A stretch of 64,000 nt of DNA from Rhodoferax sp. OV413 (GTDB taxonomy: Bacteria; Pseudomonadota; Gammaproteobacteria; Burkholderiales; Burkholderiaceae_C). Below, in pieces: positions 60,005-64,000 of this stretch (position 1 is its first letter; each line of letters opens with the position of its first letter). The stretch is from contig NZ_FNJA01000001.1 of the NCBI RefSeq assembly GCF_900104385.1, positions 966,386 to 1,030,385 on the forward strand, given 5' to 3'. The notes beneath the pieces are model-generated. The model ran no database searches and was not told the origin of the DNA. It was given only the letters and a program-made list of their open reading frames with translations. Position numbers and translations under genes: made by a program.

Positions 60005-60672
60005 ATTGTCTCCAGCATGGATTTAACCAGGGGAATGGTGATGGCACGCTGGGTTTGCAGCGCGTAGCGGTCCAGATGCTCAAGCAGCTGCATCAGGCTG
60101 CCCAGGTCGCGGCTGAAGCGGCGCAGCATGAAGTCCACCACCTCGCCGCTCAGCACCAGTCCGCGCGCCTGCGCTTCGCGGCGCAGCACGCCGCGGCACT
60201 CGTCTTCGCTCAGCGCCTGTAGCGCAAAGATGTGGCCGCCGCCCAGGCGGGTACGCAGGTCTTCGCGCAGCACCAGATCGGCCGGCGGCACGTCGCCTGC
60301 GCCCAGCACCCAGCAGCGGCTGGTTTGGGCATTCACAAACCATTTGAAGGCCATGTGCTGCTGCGCCGGGTTGTACAAGTGCACGTCGTCCAGCAAGACG
60401 GCAGCCCAGCCATCGTCGAATTCCGGCGGCTCGTAGACGCTGGGGTCGAGCCAGCCAACCCGCGCAGCCTGCATGCGGTAGGCCTCGCGCACGGCACGCA
60501 GCAAATAGGTCTTGCCGGTGGCAGAGCCGCCCCACAAGTAGGTTTGCAGCGGCCTGCCGGTATCCACCACGGACTGCTGCACATGCTGCAGGGCGGCCGC
60601 GTTCTGTCCGGCAAAAAAGTTCGCCAATGTCGGGCTGGTTGCCAGGCCGATATCCAATACCAGTTGCTGCAT
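60001..60672 (-). CDS. hda: DnaA regulatory inactivator Hda-like AAA+ protein
   Basis: 223 aa from MQQLVLDIGLA, which contains the QL-x-L type clamp-binding motif near the N-terminus. Short DnaA-like AAA+ module: WGGSATGKTYLL (Walker A-like), LLDDVHLYN (Walker B-like). Hda with the DNA clamp stimulates DnaA-ATP hydrolysis after initiation. It is 2 nt downstream of the AI-2E transporter gene and overlaps the HAD start. Confidence 0.93.
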   Translation of the reverse strand: MQQLVLDIGLATSPTLANFFAGQNAAALQHVQQSVVDTGRPLQTYLWGGSATGKTYLLRAVREAYRMQAARVGWLDPSVYEPPEFDDGWAAVLLDDVHLYNPAQQHMAFKWFVNAQTSRCWVLGAGDVPPADLVLREDLRTRLGGGHIFALQALSEDECRGVLRREAQARGLVLSGEVVDFMLRRFSRDLGSLMQLLEHLDRYALQTQRAITIPLVKSMLETI

Positions 60673-60674
60673 GG

Positions 60675-61745
60675 CTATCCTTGGTACAAAGGGCTGGCCA
60701 AGTAGCTGGTACGCACCCGCCGTATCGCCACCAACAGCACCGCGCTGGCCGGCAGCGCCACCAGCACGCCGACGAAGCCGAAGACCTGGCCGAAGGCCAG
60801 CAGGGCAAAAATCACCGCCAGCGGGTGCAGGCCAATGCGCTCGCCCACCAGCCGCGGCGTGAGAAACAGGCTTTCGACAAACTGGCCGATGCCGTACACC
60901 ACGGCCACCATCACCAGTGCCTTGATCGAGGCAAACTGCAGCAACCCTGCAAGCGCCGCCAGCACCAGGCCTACGCCAAAGCCCAGGTAGGGCACGAACA
61001 TGGCCAAACCGGTGAACAAACCAATCGGCAGGCCCAGATCCAGCCCGAATAGCGACAGCCCGACGGCATAGAACACCGCCATGATCAGCATCACCAGCAG
61101 CTGGCCGCGCAGGTACTGGCCCAACACCTCGTCCGCCTCTTCCACAAAGCTGTCGAAACCGGGGCGCAAGCGGGTCGGCACCAGGGCTACCAGCTGGGCG
61201 ATGAAACGGTCCCAGTCCATCAGCAGGTAGAACAGCGCCACCGGGATCAGCACCAGGTTGCCCAGCAAAGCCATGGCAAAACTGCCGCCCAGCTTGACCG
61301 ACGACACCAGCGAGGCCAGTGCGTCTTCCACATTGGCGTTCAGGTACTTGAACACAAAGGCCTTGATGCTCACCGGGTCCAGTGCCACCTTGAGCCCCAG
61401 TTGGGCCAGCAGCGGCTTCAGCCATTTGGCCAGACCGTCCAGCAGCAACGGCAATTGCTCGCGCATCAGCGGAGCCTCCTTGACCAAAATCGGCACGATC
61501 AGCAAGGCAACGGCGAGCACCGCCACGATGAAGATCAGCTCGACCACCGCCACCGCCAGCATCCGCGGGACCCGGCCTTTGCACAGGTTGTCCAGCCTGT
61601 CCACCAGCGGCGTCAGCACGTAGGCCAGCACCGCGGCCACGGCAAACGGCGTTAGCACCGGCCCCAGCAGCCACAGCGCCAGCACGGCGACCGCAGCAAT
61701 GGAAAGCCAGGCCAGAGCGCGCCTTTGGGTGGAGGTGAATTGCAT
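60675..61745 (-). CDS. AI-2E/PerM-family membrane transporter
   Basis: 356 aa with about eight hydrophobic segments, the N-terminal pair at 12-60 and the conserved C-terminal LVGERIGLHPLAVIFALLAFG. The family includes PerM and TqsA-like exporters and a sodium/proton antiporter branch; no substrate can be given. First gene of the AI-2E-hda-HAD-pcnB-folK run; divergent from purM across 176 bp. Confidence 0.92.
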   Translation of the reverse strand: MQFTSTQRRALAWLSIAAVAVLALWLLGPVLTPFAVAAVLAYVLTPLVDRLDNLCKGRVPRMLAVAVVELIFIVAVLAVALLIVPILVKEAPLMREQLPLLLDGLAKWLKPLLAQLGLKVALDPVSIKAFVFKYLNANVEDALASLVSSVKLGGSFAMALLGNLVLIPVALFYLLMDWDRFIAQLVALVPTRLRPGFDSFVEEADEVLGQYLRGQLLVMLIMAVFYAVGLSLFGLDLGLPIGLFTGLAMFVPYLGFGVGLVLAALAGLLQFASIKALVMVAVVYGIGQFVESLFLTPRLVGERIGLHPLAVIFALLAFGQVFGFVGVLVALPASAVLLVAIRRVRTSYLASPLYQG

Positions 61746-61921
61746 CAGGTGATGGGCTGGAGTAGCGAGAATGAGGTGGACAGGGATGCGGGCCGATGGA
61801 ATGACGCTGCGCCTGCCCTTAAAATCTGCGCAAATTGTAGAGGGCTGCGCGGCTAAATCCCGCCAACCCGCTTATCTGGGCAGTTTTGCCTGCACCTTCA
61901 GCCCCTTGTGAACCCCACACC

Positions 61922-62962
61922 ATGACCACATCCCACACCGCCCCCCTCTCGTACAAAGACGCCGGGGTCGATATCGACGCGGGCGACGCCCTGGTTGAAC
62001 GCATCAAGCCCCTGGCCAAGAAAACCATGCGCGAAGGCGTGCTGGCGGGCATTGGCGGCTTTGGCGCGCTGTTTGAAGTGCCCAAGCGCTACAAAGAGCC
62101 CGTGCTGGTCAGCGGCACCGACGGCGTGGGCACCAAGCTGCGCCTGGCGTTTGAATGGAATATGCACGACACCGTGGGCATCGACCTGGTGGCCATGAGC
62201 GTCAATGACGTGCTGGTGCAAGGCGCCGAGCCACTGTTCTTCCTCGACTACTTTGCCTGCGGCAAGCTGGACGTTGACACCGCGGCGGCCGTGGTCGGCG
62301 GCATCGCCAAGGGCTGCGAACTGTCGGGCTGCGCGCTGATCGGCGGCGAAACCGCGGAAATGCCCGGCATGTACCCGGCGGGCGAGTACGACCTGGCCGG
62401 CTTCGCCGTCGGCGCGGTCGAAAAATCCAAAATCCTGACCGGCAAGGAGGTAGCCGCCGGCGACGTGGTGCTGGGCCTGGCCAGCAGCGGCGTGCATTCC
62501 AACGGCTTCAGCCTGGTGCGCAAGTGCATCGAGCGCGCTGGCGACGCAACGCCTGCCACCCTGGACGGCAAACCCTTCAAGCAAGCCCTGATGGAGCCGA
62601 CGCGCCTCTACGTAAAAAACGTGCTGGCCGCGCTGGCTGCGCACCCGATCAAGGCCCTGGCGCACATCACCGGTGGCGGCCTGCTGGAGAACATTCCCCG
62701 CGTGCTGCCCGAAGGCACGGCCGCCCATCTGAAGCAAGGCAGCTGGCCACAGACCGAGCTGTTCGCCTGGCTGCAGAAGACCGCTGGCATCGACGACTTC
62801 GAGATGAACCGCACCTTCAACAACGGCATCGGCATGGTGGTGGTGGTGGACGCAGCCAATGCTGCAGCCACCGCGCAGACGCTGCGCTCGCTGGGCGAGT
62901 CGGTATATGAAATTGGCGTGATTGGTGCGCGTGGCGACGGTGCTGCCGTCGTCGTCGCCTAA
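61922..62962 (+). CDS. purM: Phosphoribosylformylglycinamidine cyclo-ligase
   Basis: 346 aa from [17 protein letters not shown]. Makes AIR from FGAM in purine synthesis. [14 protein letters not shown] and the ATP-grasp-like [11 protein letters not shown] are intact, with a normal AIRS N- and C-terminal domain pair. The TAA stop is the first part of a dispersed element. Confidence 0.98.
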   Translation: MTTSHTAPLSYKDAGVDIDAGDALVERIKPLAKKTMREGVLAGIGGFGALFEVPKRYKEPVLVSGTDGVGTKLRLAFEWNMHDTVGIDLVAMSVNDVLVQGAEPLFFLDYFACGKLDVDTAAAVVGGIAKGCELSGCALIGGETAEMPGMYPAGEYDLAGFAVGAVEKSKILTGKEVAAGDVVLGLASSGVHSNGFSLVRKCIERAGDATPATLDGKPFKQALMEPTRLYVKNVLAALAAHPIKALAHITGGGLLENIPRVLPEGTAAHLKQGSWPQTELFAWLQKTAGIDDFEMNRTFNNGIGMVVVVDAANAAATAQTLRSLGESVYEIGVIGARGDGAAVVVA

Positions 62963-63020
62963 ATTTATAAAAAATATGCCTCTGGCGCACTATCTACCTG
63001 CACGAGCAGCTATGTAAACA
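62961..63020 (-). repeat. Dispersed hairpin element, copy 12 (overlaps the purM stop)
   Basis: On the minus strand: TTTACATAGCTGCTCGTG, GTGCGCCAGAGGC and ATATTTTTTATAAATTT. It is nearly identical in layout to copy 5 but inverted. The tail begins within the purM stop codon; the head ends 31 nt before pilU. Confidence 0.88.
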
Positions 63021-63051
63021 ATAGCATCCCCATCCACCTACCAAGGCCGCC

Positions 63052-64000
63052 ATGTCGACGCTGACCGAAGACCAAGCCCGCAGTTACATGCACAAGCTGC
63101 TGGCGGCCATGCACCAAGCCGGTGGGTCGGATCTCTTCATCGCCGCAGACTTCGCGCCCAGCATGAAGTCCAACGGCCAGATGAAGGCCTTGTCGGCGCA
63201 GAAGCTGGCCAGCGACGTGACCCGCATGCTGGCCCAGTCGCTGATGAACGAACGGCAGAACGCCGAGTTCGCCAAGGAAATGGAGTGCAACTTTGCGATG
63301 GCCCTGCCCGGCGTGGCGCGGTTCCGGGTGAATGTGTTCATCCAGCAGCAAAGCGTCAGCATGGTGATACGCACCATCGCCGCCGAAATCCCCAGCTTCG
63401 CCACCCTGGCCCTGCCCGAGGTGCTGAAGGAAGTCATCATGCACAAGCGCGGGCTGGTGCTGGTGGTGGGCGGCACCGGATCGGGCAAATCCACCTCGCT
63501 AGCGGCCATGATCGACCACCGCAACAGCAGCTCGGGCGGCCACATCATCACCGTGGAAGACCCGGTGGAATATGTGCACACCTCCAAGCTGTCCCTGGTC
63601 AGCCACCGCGAAGTGGGGGTGGACACGCATTCCTGGCACCACGCGCTGAAGAACACGCTGCGCCAGGCACCGGACGTGATACTGATTGGCGAAATCCGCG
63701 ACCCGCAGACCATGGAGCACGCGATCGCCTTCGCTGAAACCGGCCATTTGTGCCTGGCCACGCTGCACGCCAACAGCGCCAACCAGGCGCTGGACCGCAT
63801 CATCAACTTCTTCCCCGAAGAGCGGCGCAACCAGCTGCTGATGGACATGTCGGCCAATCTGCGCGCCATCGTCTCGCAGCGCCTGGTGCGCACCGAGGAC
63901 GGCAAGGGCCGGCGCGCGGCGGTCGAGATCCTGCTGAATACCCCGCTGGTAGCGGACCGGATTTTCAAAGGCCAGTTCAACGACCTGAAGGCGCTGATGG
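63052..64000 (+). CDS. pilU: Type IV pilus retraction ATPase PilU (cut by the window end)
   Basis: 316 codons visible, open to the last base; the C-terminus is missing. Walker A GGTGSGKSTSLA (PilT normally has GITGSGKST), HIITVEDPVEYVH, the Asp box region IGEIRDPQTMEHAI, and the His box TLHANSANQALDRI. The NFFPEERRNQLLMDMSANL run is typical of PilU. It works with PilT in pilus retraction and twitching. The start ATG at 63052 follows the dispersed element. Confidence 0.93.
   Translation, partial: MSTLTEDQARSYMHKLLAAMHQAGGSDLFIAADFAPSMKSNGQMKALSAQKLASDVTRMLAQSLMNERQNAEFAKEMECNFAMALPGVARFRVNVFIQQQSVSMVIRTIAAEIPSFATLALPEVLKEVIMHKRGLVLVVGGTGSGKSTSLAAMIDHRNSSSGGHIITVEDPVEYVHTSKLSLVSHREVGVDTHSWHHALKNTLRQAPDVILIGEIRDPQTMEHAIAFAETGHLCLATLHANSANQALDRIINFFPEERRNQLLMDMSANLRAIVSQRLVRTEDGKGRRAAVEILLNTPLVADRIFKGQFNDLKALM

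Noticed and set aside
1-64000. CRISPR arrays, prophage, intact insertion sequences, toxin-antitoxin or restriction systems
   Set aside because: No regularly spaced repeats, transposases, integrases, phage structural genes or recognisable defence families were found; the only mobile-like signal is the small hairpin element family.

Overview
The window is a gene-dense, high-GC chromosomal segment whose protein families and gene order point to a betaproteobacterium of the Comamonadaceae (Rhodoferax/Polaromonas-like). The evidence is the rpsP-rimM-trmD-rplS block, the tRNA-Ser/lysC/tilS block, the purM/AI-2E/hda/HAD/pcnB/folK block, Bug-type (TctC) binding proteins and PilU. The assignment is inferred from content; no rRNA is present to confirm it. 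About 90% is coding. I see no CRISPR array, intact insertion sequence, phage or plasmid backbone.

Layout. 0-7.3 kb: rhodanese, gpmA, ctpA, moeB-like, a SulP transporter, a GGDEF enzyme and a MinD-like ATPase. 7.3-13.7 kb: a CHASE-PAS-GGDEF enzyme with a periplasmic binding protein, DUF429, a folE-BLUF pair and a porin. 14-23.3 kb: a purine-catabolic cluster (puuD, xdhC, uraH, a GntR regulator, puuE, a uraD-allC fusion and an M20 hydrolase). On paper it converts urate to ureidoglycolate; a Bug-type binding protein is embedded in it. 23.4-28.5 kb: maeB and an NMT1-type ABC importer. 28.6-31.4 kb: HiPIP, DUF2256, a photolyase-related protein and an SDR, tightly packed. 31.4-32.5 kb: a degenerate patch with gene remnants and one orphan membrane protein. 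32.5-37.5 kb: a LysR-controlled catabolic-looking operon (Bug protein, fluoroacetate-dehalogenase-like hydrolase, LeuC/LeuD-like hydratase). 37.5-54.9 kb: mostly housekeeping genes (tRNA-Ser, lysC, tilS, a third GGDEF protein, DEAD-box helicase, orn, M48 protease, phhB, rsgA, hisC, cobD-like, CoA pyrophosphatase, L19-trmD-rimM-S16, PiT/DUF47). 55-57 kb: an exopolysaccharide initiating transferase with a small surface-protein-like neighbour. 57-64 kb: folK, pcnB, HAD, hda, AI-2E, purM and the start of pilU.

The most striking structure is not a gene. It is a family of about 55-bp hairpin-forming elements (conserved ATAGCTGCT, TGCGCYAGAGGCC and a T-rich TTATAAA tail). I found twelve copies by eye, eight between genes and four inside reading frames. 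Copies supply the stop codons of folK, leuD-like and purM and abut that of cobD-like. They form in-frame linkers in tilS, puuD and probably rsgA. One copy encodes the first 20 residues (most of the Sec signal peptide) of a Bug-family binding protein. This looks like a mobile or proliferating small repeat repeatedly domesticated into coding sequence.
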